A stretch of 64,000 bases of DNA from Tragulus kanchil (taxonomy: Eukaryota; Chordata; Mammalia; Artiodactyla; Tragulidae): NCBI GenBank assembly GCA_022376925.1, contig JAIOJX010000027.1:18431471-18495470 (forward strand). Direction: 5' to 3'. Under the pieces are notes generated by a model that worked only from the letters and a program-made list of their open reading frames with translations, was not told where the DNA came from and made no database searches. The translations under genes were made by a program, and so were the position numbers. Shown here in pieces: positions 1 to 11,832 of this stretch. Each line of letters opens with the position of its first letter. The first letter of the stretch is position 1.

Positions 1-427
1 ATGGTCTATTTCAGGAACCAACCCAAAGAAATATAATGTTAAGATAAATGGACCAACTTAGTTAAAATGATGTGATCTGTCCTTTGAAAAAAGAGTTGAA
101 CATGTACTTTATCTCATCCCACTTAATAACATAAACAGACATAACCAAGCTCTTCAGTGAAATAACACACTTGCCAATTCATTATCCAGAACGCAAACTT
201 AAATCTTGTTTATTTTTCAGCTTCCTATGCAAATTGATTTGCAAAGGGTGATTTTTTACTCTTAGTAATATTTTAATGTATCGCTCCCAGCCAGCAGAGC
301 TGAGGGTGGACAGAAGCTCATCTGTTCTCAAAAACCTTGAAACTAATTTTTTTCTATGTTACGACCTTCCTTACATTCTTTAGGTTTTCTGCCTGAATTC
401 TCCCCCTTTTCTGAAAGCTTCAATACT

Positions 428-535
428 TTTTTTAAAAAATTATTTTATTGGCGTATAGTTGGTTTACAATGTTGTGTTCATTCCTTTTCTACAGTAAAGT
501 GATTCAGGTATATATGTACACATACCACTTAAACT
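428..535 (-). mobile_element. L1 3'-end fragment
   Basis: The stretch resembles the reverse complement of the artiodactyl L1 3' end: a T-rich start, a phrase like ttggcgtatagttggtttac, then a phrase like acagtaaagtgattcaggta, followed by AT-rich sequence. This tail is common in ruminant genomes. The fragment is about 100 bp and carries no coding capacity. The family is assigned from remembered consensus, not from an alignment. Confidence 0.65.
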
Positions 536-1102
536 TTAAAACATCGTCTATGTTTGCTTCTTCTTCCACTGCAATCTTTGTATATAACTTAAGCTCTTTG
601 GTACATAGAGCAATGCTGGAATCCAAACTTTAAAAAATTTTTATATGTATTTTCTTTTTAAACAGCTATTTTTAAAGTCTAATGGCGCACAATCAAGACA
701 GTGTACTCTGATTTATATTTTAGAGTGGGTAACATCATAAAGTGTTTTTATGAATACGTACTTACATCTAACAAATATAACTATATAAATATATGTATAT
801 ACAGTATAACCAGATAAAAAAAATTATATGTGTGTATGTCTGTATAGACACATTTAAATTTTATATTAGGCCATGTACACATACATATGTAATATTATTT
901 ATCTTCCAAATATTTTAATTTGCCTTGCAAAAATAATTTGAGCAAAATATTAACTTTTAGAATATTACAAAATATAAATTTACATGAAATTTTTCAGTTT
1001 TATAATTTCATACTTACTGTAGCTCACTGAAGATTTATGTTAGATATTCTGTCCAACAAATTTTGAATTTGTTAACACACATTTTATAAATAGGTTGGTT
1101 TC
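536..1102. other. AT-rich unannotated stretch
   Basis: Very AT-rich sequence with short alternating TA and TGTA runs around 780-900. I see no gene, SINE or recognisable LINE in it. Confidence 0.5.
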
Positions 1103-1415
1103 ATGGTCTATTTCAGGAACCAACCCAAAGAAATATAATGTTAAGATAAATGGACCAACTTAGTTAAAATGATGTGATCTGTCCTTTGAAAAAAGAGTTG
1201 AACATGTACTTTATCTCATCCCACTTAATAACATAAACAGACATAACCAAGCTCTTCAGTGAAATAACACACTTGCCAATTCATTATCCAGAACGCAAAC
1301 TTAAATCTTGTTTATTTTTCAGCTTCCTATGCAAATTGATTTGCAAAGGGTGATTTTTTACTCTTAGTAATATTTTAATGTATTTTCTTTCATAAAATCT
1401 GGAGACTGTATAATA

Positions 1416-3679
1416 CAAAAGGAATAATTCATCTTGTCTTGTGCTGAGGAAATTTCATAAATTTAAAGGAGTCTCAAACAATTGAGCTAACTTTACCTAC
1501 TTTCAAAACAAAAGTTAAAGTCCGAATAACCTTGGATCACTTTTTGTTTCCTGTAGCTGCTGCTACTGGTCAGACTTATCCCAGGGACTACAGAAAAGAG
1601 AATAGCTACATAAACACTTCCGCTAATACGTAGAAATTTATTAAGACTCATTAAGCAATTAGCATCCAAGATGAGTTCTAAAAGTGAAAGATGGCAAGGC
1701 TCCACTCCAAAGGGGGGGTGGGCAGGGAGATTATTTTCACTCTGCTTTAAAAATAATCAGTATTTATCTTAATAAAATGCATTCCATAATTTCCAGTTTC
1801 CTCAAGTCAGATCTTAATAAACATGTAAAATAATTGAAACTATTTCTTCATGAACACTTACTTACACAGTTTCTAAGGGAGAGGTCATAAATACCACTTT
1901 ATGCAGAAAGAAATGGTCTATTTCACCTATTTTCTTGCAATTTGAAAAGAAAAAAATCATATGACAAAGATGACCTTGAACATCCTTTAATTTTTTCTTT
2001 TCTTTCTTTTTTTTTTTTTGTCTTTGCTTGGCTCTGTATTTTAAATTAACCAAGAGAACTAAAAAGAAGAAACCAAGGCATTCTGACAGGGTGATTTTAT
2101 TTTATGTATGAGTCTAAATGAGGTTTTTGAAAAAGGATACCGTATTCTTTCGATGGATCTGTGTGGTCAGAGACCATTAGGCAAGGTTGGAAGATTCCGT
2201 AGGGAACCCAGGGCCAGACGTTTCAACCCCACCGGACTGAGTCCACTGTTTGTCTTTCTGCATGGAGAATTAATAAATGTATCCATCTCCTACCAGCGGC
2301 CCTGAACCAGGGAACATAAAGGAAATAGAATAAGTGGGAAAAAAATTGCACATGGGCTTTTTCCTCCCCCAACCTCCTGATGGTCTCTCCTCTGCGTGTT
2401 GAACTTATTTTTCCTTCAGGTTTTTCATATTCTTTTTTCCTCCCCTTGTTATTAGTTATGTCTCTTAACATTTCTGACTCCTTGCTCTTTGTCTGCCTGG
2501 AAATGATGTCTCAACATGGACAGAAGCTGTAATTTAAAGGAATTGGCAAAAGGAATAATTCATCTTGTCTGTCTGAGGAAATTTCATAAATTTAAAGGAG
2601 TCTCAAACAATTGAGCTAACTTTACCTACTTTCAAAACAAAAGTTAAAGTCCGAATAACCTTGGATCACTTTTTGTTTCCTGTAGCTGCTGCTACTGGTC
2701 AGACTTATCCCAGGGACTACAGAAAAGAGAATAGCTACATAAACACTTCCGCTAATACGTAGAAATTTATTAAGACTCATTAAGCAATTAGCATCCAAGA
2801 TGAGTTCTAAAAGTGAAAGATGGCAAGGCTCCACTCCAAAGGGGGGGTGGGCAGGGAGATTATTTTCACTCTGCTTTAAAAATAATCAGTATTTATCTTA
2901 ATAAAATGCATTCCATAATTTCCAGTTTCCTCAAGTCAGATCTTAATAAACATGTAAAATAATTGAAACTATTTCTTCATGAACACTTACTTACACAGTT
3001 TCTAAGGGAGAGGTCATAAATACCACTTTATGCAGAAAGAAATGGTCTATTTCACCTATTTTCTTGCAATTTGAAAAGAAAAAAATCATATGACAAAGAT
3101 GACCTTGAACATCCTTTAATTTTTTCTTTTCTTTCTTTTTTTTTTTTTGTCTTTGCTTGGCTCTGTATTTTAAATTAACCAAGAGAACTAAAAAGAAGAA
3201 ACCAAGGCATTCTGACAGGGTGATTTTATTTTATGTATGAGTCTAAATGAGGTTTTTGAAAAAGGATACCGTATTCTTTCGATGGATCTGTGTGGTCAGA
3301 GACCATTAGGCAAGGTTGGAAGATTCCGTAGGGAACCCAGGGCCAGACGTTTCAACCCCACCGGACTGAGTCCACTGTTTGTCTTTCTGCATGGAGAATT
3401 AATAAATGTATCCATCTCCTACCAGCGGCCCTGAACCAGGGAACATAAAGGAAATAGAATAAGTGGGAAAAAAATTGCACATGGGCTTTTTCCTCCCCCA
3501 ACCTCCTGATGGTCTCTCCTCTGCGTGTTGAACTTATTTTTCCTTCAGGTTTTTCATATTCTTTTTTCCTCCCCTTGTTATTAGTTATGTCTCTTAACAT
3601 TTCTGACTCCCTTGCTCTTTGTCTGCCTGGAAATGATGTCTCGCAACATGGACAGAAGCTGTAATTTAAAGGAATTGGC
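1416..3679. repeat. Tandem direct duplication 2 (period about 1130)
   Basis: 1416-2546 is repeated at 2547-3679. The copies match through the interior, including a polypyrimidine tract near 1988-2019 and 3117-3148. Differences sit at the junction. The end of the upstream copy lacks a C (near 2480) and two bases (near 2511) that the downstream copy has. The start of the downstream copy differs by a small indel near 2570. That pattern fits two sequence ends of lower quality being abutted. No recognisable gene or repeat family lies inside the unit. Confidence 0.93.
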
Positions 3680-4668
3680 CACCTTTGCATACCTTCTGCT
3701 CAGAAGATCAGTCAGTGGCCTTGACGCGTCAGATTTCATTAAATGATTTTAGTTTCAGGGAAAAGAAAAAAAAATTAAACGGAAAGTTAAGGAAACAGCA
3801 GTCAGGAAACGGGTAGGGTGCCAACAGCCTCAGAGCCTGGGATTCCAAAAGTCATTTCAACGTTTCTGAACTGATAAGTGAATTAATTATTAAAACAGAA
3901 ACGCGCTTAGGATACGATGACCAAGGTTATAAATACACTTCTTTACAATCCCTCTTTCTTCCCTTTTCTATTCTATAACTGCTGAGTGTTGCCGTCAAAT
4001 TATACCAAGGTGATTCTAAGGAGTCCATTACAACCATTTTAAATCAGACGAGCTCATAAGAAATGTAAATGGCATTGAAAATGGTTATGGGATTTTTTTT
4101 TTAACACTTATATGTTTGCTTTAACCCAACGGGTTTAAAACCCCGCTGAAGCGAAATGTAGAAATATAGTGATAGGTCCTGCCTCTCTCTGATTCTTTTC
4201 CTATCAGCTGCATCTCCTCCCCTTCCCTCTGCTTAAAACTACAATGGTTGTTGGTCCATAACTCCTTTTGCAAATGGTTGCTGGGCAAAGATAGTGAAAA
4301 TACAACAAACCAAACAAAACTAAACAGCTCTATGGATTGCCTGTTTACAAATGAGAGTTTATTTGTGTGGATTTGTATTCTTAAAAGCATAAAAGAGTTT
4401 CGCCTTAGGGATTCTCTATTTCTTTATTTCTTTAGTCAAATGTAGTGATTAGTCACTGAGATGTGAGGACATTGGTGCCAGACAGAGTCATGGAAAAGCA
4501 GAACCAATTCAAGAGTTGAGTTGCACGGACACAGAAAATATTATTGTCACATTCTTTTCTCATTCTGAAAAGAGAGGAAAAGCAAGCTGGGCATCATGAT
4601 TACAGCCCGGAATTCAAGTTTGCTGAAAAGATTAAGGGAGTTTCAAAGCATATTGGAAGGATGGTATT
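3680..4668. other. Unannotated non-coding stretch
   Basis: Mixed-composition DNA with short A- and T-runs (for example a T-run near 4092-4101). No SINE, LINE or gene is recognised on either strand; open frames are under 90 codons and unconvincing. Confidence 0.5.
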
Positions 4669-4998
4669 GTTCAGTGGCCAAGTTGTATCTGACTCTTTGT
4701 GACCTCACAGACCACAGCACACCAGGATCCTCTGTCCTCTACTGTCTCCTGGAATTTGCTCACATTCAGGTCCATTGAGTTGGTGACCATCTCATTCTCT
4801 GCCACCCACTTCTCCTTTTACCTTCAGTCTTTTCCAGCATCAGGGTCTTTTCCGATGTGCAGTCTCTTTGCATTGGGTGGCCAAAGTATTGGAACTTCAG
4901 GTTCAGCAGTCCCTGCAGCGAATATTCAGGGTTGATTTCGTTTATGATTGACTGGTTCCTTGCAGTCCAAGGACTCTCAGAGTCTTCTCCAGCACCGT
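4669..4998 (-). mobile_element. BovB (RTE-type LINE) C-terminal coding remnant
   Basis: Read on the minus strand this matches the conserved 3' coding end of BovB, the ruminant RTE-type non-LTR retrotransposon. The peptide shows the hallmark order WTAR, then an INPEYSL-like phrase, YFGHPMQR, EKTLMLEKTEG and QRMRW. The corresponding DNA landmarks are the phrases around cagcatcagggtcttttcc and gtggccaaagtattggaac. Several frame changes and a diverged N-terminal side show that it is dead. Its left part (4669-4727) lies outside the duplicated unit; the rest is copied at 5835-6105. Confidence 0.85.
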
Positions 4999-5215
4999 AA
5001 CTCAAATAGATGGCACTATTCAGTTTTATATTCTTGGTATCATTGTAATTTAGACATTTGTATCTAACCTTTAATTTCACATGCCAAATAATTGGATAGA
5101 TGCTAGCCCACATGTAGTATTGCAGGATAACCTTTATGCTTAAGGCATGAATTAGATTATTTTTGGTCAGTATCCCACTAAAAACACAATCTATGGACCC
5201 AGAAGGAGACACATA

Positions 5216-5551
5216 CTTTTTTTTTTTTTTTAAAATTTATTTATTTATTTATTTTGGGCAGGGGTCGGGTTGGGGAGGGAGGGGAGCGGGCAGGCCACTT
5301 CTATTGGTCTTTCATTTCTCCATTTTCATCCGTCTTTGTTCTTTGGCTCCTGTGGGCCTCCCATCGCGGTGGCGTCTGTTGTCGCAGAGCACCAGCTCTG
5401 GACGCATGTGCTCCAGAGCTCCGGCTCGGTAGTTGGACACATTGGTCCAGCCGCTCCGCGGCACGTGGGATCTTCCCAGGCCAGGGATAGAACTGGCGCC
5501 CCTTGGACTGCAAGGCAGTGTCCTTACCCACTGGACCACCAGGGGAAGCCC
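5216..5551 (-). mobile_element. CHR-type tRNA-Glu-derived SINE, young CpG-rich variant
   Basis: On the plus strand it begins with a T-run and repeated ttta units (the reverse-complemented tail) and ends with ccaccaggggaagccc, the complement of the tRNA-derived SINE head. A 10-bp target-site duplication, gagacacata, flanks it at 5206-5215 and 5552-5561. Many CpGs survive, so it is fairly young. The body, with phrases like tcggtagttggacacattgg and gggcctcccatcgcggtgg, differs from the classic CHR-1 body seen at 40028-40345. Open frames across it are SINE artefacts. Confidence 0.85.
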
Positions 5552-5560
5552 GAGACACAT

Positions 5561-5580
5561 AACAAAATGCACATTTTGTT
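5561..5580. other. Short perfect inverted repeat beside SINE
   Basis: aacaaaatg and cattttgtt flank a two-base centre, forming a 20-bp near-perfect palindrome directly after the SINE target-site duplication. It recurs in the downstream copy of duplication 3 (about 6667-6686). Probably chance AT-rich sequence. Confidence 0.5.
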
Positions 5581-5834
5581 ATGCATTGCAACCACTCCAA
5601 AAGAAGTAGCATCTGTGTTAGTCCATGTTACTTCCTATGTATGCACCATTCTCCATACATGTTCCTTTCCAACAAGGTGTGGTGACTTCAGTTAGTTTAC
5701 CTGATCTTCCTTGACCTAGAAGCTGAAACTAGCTTTGACCCTTCTCTGTTTGTGAAATGCTACTATACCATTCCTACTCTTTGCCATAAAAGCTTTTTTA
5801 AACTAAGCCTTTTGAAGTGTAAAATTTACCCAAT

Positions 5835-6105
5835 TCCTCTGTCCTCTACTGTCTCCTGGAATTTGCTCACATTCAGGTCCATTGAGTTGGTGACCATCTC
5901 ATTCTCTGCCACCCACTTCTCCTTTTACCTTCAGTCTTTTCCAGCATCAGGGTCTTTTCCGATGTGCAGTCTCTTTGCATTGGGTGGCCAAAGTATTGGA
6001 ACTTCAGGTTCAGCAGTCCCTGCAGCGAATATTCAGGGTTGATTTCGTTTATGATTGACTGGTTCCTTGCAGTCCAAGGACTCTCAGAGTCTTCTCCAGC
6101 ACCGT
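5835..6105 (-). mobile_element. BovB remnant, second copy
   Basis: Duplicate of the BovB fragment at 4728-4998, cut at the duplication junction. It carries the same minus-strand peptide remnant (YFGHPMQR, QRMRW). Because the cut coincides with the junction, it is not an independent insertion. Confidence 0.85.
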
Positions 6106-6322
6106 AACTCAAATAGATGGCACTATTCAGTTTTATATTCTTGGTATCATTGTAATTTAGACATTTGTATCTAACCTTTAATTTCACATGCCAAATAATT
6201 GGATAGATGCTAGCCCACATGTAGTATTGCAGGATAACCTTTATGCTTAAGGCATGAATTAGATTATTTTTGGTCAGTATCCCACTAAAAACACAATCTA
6301 TGGACCCAGAAGGAGACACATA

Positions 6323-6657
6323 CTTTTTTTTTTTTTTTAAATTTATTTATTTATTTATTTTGGGCAGGGGTCGGGTTGGGGAGGGAGGGGAGCGGGCAGG
6401 CCACTTCTATTGGTCTTTCATTTCTCCATTTTCATCCGTCTTTGTTCTTTGGCTCCTGTGGGCCTCCCATCGCGGTGGCGTCTGTTGTCGCAGAGCACCA
6501 GCTCTGGACGCATGTGCTCCAGAGCTCCGGCTCGGTAGTTGGACACATTGGTCCAGCCGCTCCGCGGCACGTGGGATCTTCCCAGGCCAGGGATAGAACT
6601 GGCGCCCCTTGGACTGCAAGGCAGTGTCCTTACCCACTGGACCACCAGGGGAAGCCC
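6323..6657 (-). mobile_element. CHR-type SINE, duplicate of 5216-5551
   Basis: Copy of the SINE at 5216-5551 carried by tandem duplication 3. It is identical apart from the tail length and has the same flanking target-site duplication, so it arose by duplication of the locus or assembly, not by a second retrotransposition. Confidence 0.88.
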
Positions 6658-6974
6658 GAGACACATAACAAAATGCACATTTTGTTATGCATTGCAACCA
6701 CTCCAAAAGAAGTAGCATCTGTGTTAGTCCATGTTACTTCCTATGTATGCACCATTCTCCATACATGTTCCTTTCCAACAAGGTGTGGTGACTTCAGTTA
6801 GTTTACCTGATCTTCCTTGACCTAGAAGCTGAAACTAGCTTTGACCCTTCTCTGTTTGTGAAATGCTAATATACCATTCCTCTCTAGCGCAGTCTTTAGC
6901 CATAAAAGACATGAAAGATTTTGTGTATCAGCCCACTAATTCCACTAAGCCAATTTCAGTGAAGTGTAAAATTT

Positions 6975-7939
6975 CCACCCTTTTTCAGGAATGGTCCAAA
7001 GTTCCATGACATCCATTCCTTTTATTCAGCATCTATGAAGTATTGACTATGGAACAAATGTTGCTGTATAAATGTGTTGTAACTTGAATGGACACACAAC
7101 AGCTAATTTTAAGTTTTAAAAAGTGTAGGTATGCCTGACTCCAACATCTGTGCTTACCAAGCAAAGATGAATAGACAGTTAGGGAAATTCAGAGAAAATG
7201 ACTTTGAAGGAGAAAGGCATACTTTGCACTAGTTTTGGTTTGCACTAAGCTATTTTGGGTCCCCCGGTCTCACCCAGGCTGATATAAACACAACGTTTGT
7301 GTGTCTGGACGTGAGTTGGCACATTTCTTGCTATTAATGCAGACGAGAGAAGTGGGCTTTGGTGGGCATCTAAGTCCATTTCTGCCTCCTCAGCCTACGC
7401 CTGGCTTCTGGAAGCTGCCTGTGGAGACTGTAGCTGATTAGCATCTGCAGCTCTTACATTTCACTCTGGAGCAGAGACCACAGTACGTCTGCTGACAAAT
7501 TTGTCTTCCTTGAGATGTTTAGATTTGTGCTTTATTTGACTATACATTTGAGTGTACCACTGCTTTCTAAATAATCTGCAATGAAACAAGCCCCCTTTAA
7601 TGTAGCATTTCATGCCATTTAACATCTCGTTTTTCATTGATTTTGGAACGCGGTTTCATCAGGCATGGATAAATAATATTTGCAGCAGTTGGTTTTACTG
7701 AGACAAAGTCACAGGCCACAATGTTCTAATCACAGTGTACACGAATCCACTCAATGAATCCCCCAAACACCTAACTACCTATGAGGTCAGTACTCCGTCT
7801 TGGTTAAGCAGGTCATTTGCCTAAGATCTCACAAGAGATCTGAGAATAGGGGACATACTTGATCATAAGGTGCTACTGTCTCTAGTAGTTAACACGTATG
7901 GACACATTTCCACTCTAAGTTCCGTACAAAAACAGAGAA
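6975..7939. other. Unannotated non-coding stretch with possible MIR-like piece
   Basis: No gene seen. Around 7780-7850 the phrase ggtcatttgcctaagatctc resembles the MIR core (a run like caaggtcacacag after a gap), but the match is too weak to call firmly. The rest is unrecognised, moderately GC-balanced DNA. Confidence 0.4.
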
Positions 7940-8148
7940 AGGGTTAGTTGCTCAATAGTGTCTGACTCTTTGCGACGCCATGCACGGTAGCCTGCCAGAC
8001 TCCTTTGTCCATGGGATTGCCCAGGCAAGAATACTGGAGGTGGGAGTCGTTCCCTTCTCCAGGGGACCGTCCTGACCCAAAGGTGGAGCCGACATCTCCT
8101 GCATTGGCAGGGGGATTCTTTACCGTCGGAACCCCCAGGGAAGCCAGG
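7940..8148 (-). mobile_element. Bov-tA-type SINE
   Basis: Reverse-complement Bov-tA: it starts near ttgctcaatagtgtctgac, passes through catgggattgcccaggcaag and cttctccaggggacc, and ends with cccagggaagcc, the complement of the tRNA-derived head. It is nearly full length (about 205 bp). Bov-tA is a tRNA-headed SINE with a BovB-derived tail, specific to ruminants. Confidence 0.9.
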
Positions 8149-8344
8149 CTCAGTATACATCCATCTATTTACTTCTCAATCACTTCCCATAGATTAGTGG
8201 CTGTTACAGCCACTCATGAAAAATAAGGAAAGTTGGGACAACACAGATAAGTAACATCGTTTGGCTAGCAAGCAGCTGAGACACAGCTTGAACCTCGACA
8301 CCCTGTCTTCAGCATCCGCTGCCTTGCTCAATGTGGAGCAGCAG

Positions 8345-8494
8345 TGCAGAGTGCTGGGTTGCGTCTCTTTGTGACACCTACAGACTGCAGCCCACCAAGC
8401 TCTTCTGTCCGTGGGTTCTCCCAGGCAGGAATATTGGAGTGAGGTGCCATTGCCTCCTCTAGGGGATCTTCCCAACCGAGGGATCCTCTACCAG
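8345..8494 (-). mobile_element. Bov-tA-type SINE, truncated
   Basis: Starts with ctgggttgcgtctctttgtg and continues through gcaggaatattggagtg and ggggatcttcccaaccgagg, then stops before the tRNA-derived head. It is an older, more diverged copy about 200 bp from the Bov-tA at 7940-8148 and in the same orientation. Confidence 0.82.
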
Positions 8495-8702
8495 AATAAA
8501 CAACAAAGGAAAAATTTAATTGATCAGTAATCTTGTGTACAGCATGATTTCTACTTTGGTATTAAAAATGAAAAGATCGAATGTTTAGAATGAACAATGC
8601 TATTCTCTAAGGGAGAACCTCTGTGTGATAGTAGGTCAGTGTTGCTTCGTTTAATAAACCCCCACGAGAAAACTGGACAAAGGGGAAAGCAAAGAAGGGC
8701 AT

Positions 8703-10948
8703 GGGTTATCCGCACAGGATTTTAAGATCTGTATCATGCTTCCCAAGGAAACAAGCCTGGTGCTTCTCAGTCACTGTCTCCTTTTCTTTATATTCCTATA
8801 CTCATCACAAAACAAAATTCTAAGATAAGGTTATCTAATGCTTTAGATTGACTACCAGATAAACCATAACACTCAGATGATGAAGGCAAGCCTGATCTTT
8901 ATATCCCAGAAAAAAAAAAATGACATCTAAGAAAAGACAAGATGTTTCACGGGAAGAACGAATGAAGCAATCCAAGAAGCCAGGTGAAGAGATTCTAGAA
9001 TCTGAATTCACAAACTGCAGAAAAGGTCTCAGAATGAAAGTCCAGGGTCCTGAACCCCAGCCCATTCCCCTCATCCCAAAGCTCCCCTTACGCCCTCCCG
9101 TCTGCAGGCTTTCCAATACCCAAGGGCAATCGTGTTTTCTTTCTCTCTTGGCATCTTGTAGATTTAACATTCATCTGTTGGGGCACATCGAGGTGATTTG
9201 CCAAATAACTCCTTTCGGCCTGAAGAATGTGCTGGGTTATTATTCCTTGGTCCAAATGAGCCAGACTGACTGTCTGCATGGTGGGAATATGCCAGATAAT
9301 TACTTTAACCATGTCTTTCCCTTTAGCTGTGTGTACATGGTCCTTGTAGTCTAGATAAACTCGGTTAAACCTCATACGGAATAATTACTGGCAAGTGGCC
9401 ACGTGCTCAGAGTAATTTAATGTTTCATCTCTGGTTTCTACAGGGTGCTAGTGACAAAAGCAGGTTTTGTTTATACGTATGGTAGAAAGATTTTCTTTTC
9501 GTAATTCGAAAGAAACTCTCCCAAGAAAGGAGCACTCGGTGAAAAAAAAATTGGTTTTGATTTCAGGTTTTCCTCAAGAATCACAAACACAGTGCTAAGA
9601 AAAAGCTGAGGGAGTTTAGCTTTTAGAAACAGAAAGACGCTGGGAAAGACGAGCCTGGCCCTACTGCCTCACAGGCCAAGCAATTCTTGTTACATTGAAG
9701 CTAACATCTGACGTAATGGTCTTCCTTTGGAAAGTGAGGACCAGTGTTGCTGTGTTTTATTACAGAAGATAAACGAGATTCTCCATGACTTGCTGTATCT
9801 TTTGGTCTCAGAGGAGTAAGAAAAGTGGGTTATCCACAGGATTTTAAGATCTGTATCATGCTTCCCAAGGAAACAAGCCTGGTGCTTCTCAGTCACTGTC
9901 TCCTTTTCTTTATATTCCTATACTCATCACAAAACAAAATTCTAAGATAAGGTTATCTAATGCTTTAGATTGACTACCAGATAAACCATAACACTCAGAT
10001 GATGAAGGCAAGCCTGATCTTTATATCCCAGAAAAAAAAAAATGACATCTAAGAAAAGACAAGATGTTTCACGGGAAGAACGAATGAAGCAATCCAAGAA
10101 GCCAGGTGAAGAGATTCTAGAATCTGAATTCACAAACTGCAGAAAAGGTCTCAGAATGAAAGTCCAGGGTCCTGAACCCCAGCCCATTCCCCTCATCCCA
10201 AAGCTCCCCTTACGCCCTCCCGTCTGCAGGCTTTCCAATACCCAAGGGCAATCGTGTTTTCTTTCTCTCTTGGCATCTTGTAGATTTAACATTCATCTGT
10301 TGGGGCACATCGAGGTGATTTGCCAAATAACTCCTTTCGGCCTGAAGAATGTGCTGGGTTATTATTCCTTGGTCCAAATGAGCCAGACTGACTGTCTGCA
10401 TGGTGGGAATATGCCAGATAATTACTTTAACCATGTCTTTCCCTTTAGCTGTGTGTACATGGTCCTTGTAGTCTAGATAAACTCGGTTAAACCTCATACG
10501 GAATAATTACTGGCAAGTGGCCACGTGCTCAGAGTAATTTAATGTTTCATCTCTGGTTTCTACAGGGTGCTAGTGACAAAAGCAGGTTTTGTTTATACGT
10601 ATGGTAGAAAGATTTTCTTTTCGTAATTCGAAAGAAACTCTCCCAAGAAAGGAGCACTCGGTGAAAAAAAAATTGGTTTTGATTTCAGGTTTTCCTCAAG
10701 AATCACAAACACAGTGCTAAGAAAAAGCTGAGGGAGTTTAGCTTTTAGAAACAGAAAGACGCTGGGAAAGACGAGCCTGGCCCTACTGCCTCACAGGCCA
10801 AGCAATTCTTGTTACATTGAAGCTAACATCTGACGTAATGGTCTTCCTTTGGAAAGTGAGGACCAGTGTTGCTGTGTTTTATTACAGAAGATAAACGAGA
10901 TTCTCCATGACTTGCTGTATCTTTTGGTCTCAGAGGAGTAAGAAAAGG
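8703..10948. repeat. Tandem direct duplication 4 (period about 1122)
   Basis: 8703-9825 is repeated at 9826-10948. The interiors look identical, including a 144-codon plus-strand open frame in each copy (8920-9354 and 10042-10476). The only clear difference is at the start of the downstream copy: the upstream copy reads ttatccgcacagg and the downstream copy ttatccacagg, 2 bases shorter and right at the junction. I recognise no repeat family or gene inside. Confidence 0.95.
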
Positions 10949-11090
10949 CCCGGAGTGGGTGGTGGAAGAGGAGGGACCCACATTGTGACTGTGTTATGTG
11001 TTGGTTTCAGAACCAGATGCAAGAAGTTGAACACATCTCTCTGATTTTCTTTGTGGAAAATGAGAATAACACTACCCTAATCTTGCACAG
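10949..11090. other. Short unannotated spacer
   Basis: Single-copy sequence between duplication 4 and the next SINE. Nothing recognised. Confidence 0.4.
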
Positions 11091-11300
11091 CGGGGCTTCC
11101 TCAATGGCTCAGTGGTAGAGTCCACCAGCAATTCAGAAGACAGGGATTTGATCTCTGGGTCGGGAAGAGCCCCAGGAGAAGGAAATGGCAATCCACTCCA
11201 GCATTCTTACCTGGGAAATCCCATGAACAGAGGAGCCTGGTGGGCTACAGTCCATGGGGTCTCAAAGAGTCAGCCATGACTGAATGACTAAATAACAACA
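11091..11300 (+). mobile_element. Bov-tA-type SINE
   Basis: Plus-orientation Bov-tA: head gggcttcctcaatggctcag, middle gggtcgggaagagcc and ggaaatggcaatccactcc, tail ggctacagtccatggggtct and agtcagccatgactgaatgac. Full length with moderate divergence. Confidence 0.92.
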
Positions 11301-11712
11301 AATCTTGCCAAGCATGCCTAGGGGGGCTTCGATTAACGCCTATAGGTCATGATTTTATAAGCTGTAGAATATCCTAGGTAAATGACAGAAACTTGCTGTA
11401 AGGTTTGCCCAGAAGAACCCAAGACACATCATGTTGGGGTAAAGATGGGGTATATTGGAGAGGAAATATTGCTGAAGAGACAGACAACCCTGGGAATAAA
11501 TTGGGAATGAAACCACCCTCATGAAAGCTGTGCTTTCCCCTCCTCAACGACCACAAAGGAAACCCAGGAATCTCAGAAAGAAGGAGCAACATGAGTGGGA
11601 AACACATTCAAGATGTGTTTACCAAATTTGAAAATGTTCATGCTCTGGAAGAATTTTCCTTCTAGGAACTCTCCTGAGTACACTATGATGCATGGTATTA
11701 CTTTGAATTGAA
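11301..11712. other. Unannotated non-coding stretch
   Basis: Single-copy sequence between a Bov-tA copy and an old L1 fragment. No gene or repeat recognised. Confidence 0.4.
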
Positions 11713-11832
11713 CTGTGTTTGACATATAATATTTAAGGTGTACAACATGTTTATCTGTTGTGTTTTTATATTGTGATCTAGTTGCCACTGTGGCCAGTTA
11801 TCACCTCTGTCAAGTCATGTGCTTATCTTTTA
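11713..11832 (-). mobile_element. Old L1 3'-end fragment (L1M-like)
   Basis: The phrases ggtgtacaacatgtttatc and tagttgccactgtggccag, followed by tatcacctctgtcaagtcat, resemble the reverse complement of an old mammalian L1 3' UTR. Divergence is high and the ends are uncertain. The call rests on recalled consensus features. Confidence 0.55.

Larger units (their letters stand above)
1..1383. repeat. Tandem direct duplication 1 (period 1102), 5' part outside window
   Basis: Bases 1-281 recur at 1103-1383. After base 281 the sequence switches to 282-1102, which leads into the second copy. This fits a unit of about 1102 bp duplicated head to tail with its junction at 281/282, the first part of the upstream copy lying before the window. 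The repeated 281 bp appear identical. Base composition is AT-rich and unrelated to the other duplicated units. Most likely a contig overlap that was not merged. Confidence 0.85.
4728..6974. repeat. Tandem direct duplication 3 (period about 1107)
   Basis: 4728-5834 is repeated from 5835 to about 6974. The interior is nearly identical; the T-tract at 5216 differs by one base. The last 75-100 bases of the upstream copy (about 5760-5834) align to the downstream copy (about 6866-6974) only with many small deletions. Shared anchors such as gccataaaag and gaagtgtaaaattt appear in the same order but closer together. This looks like the poor-quality tail of a read or contig. Confidence 0.95.

Noticed and set aside
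5270..5695. A 141-codon open frame at 5270-5695 and again at 6376-6801, which looks like a duplicated gene
   Set aside because: It runs through a CHR-type SINE and its flank; CpG-rich SINEs often stay open by chance.
7780..7850. A MIR element
   Set aside because: Only one weak phrase resembles the MIR core; flanking order does not follow the consensus clearly enough to list it as a feature of its own.
8920..9354. A 144-codon plus-strand open frame, present again at 10042-10476
   Set aside because: It has no recognisable domain and overlaps open frames on the other strand; the second copy exists only because of tandem duplication 4. Appearing twice does not make it a gene family.
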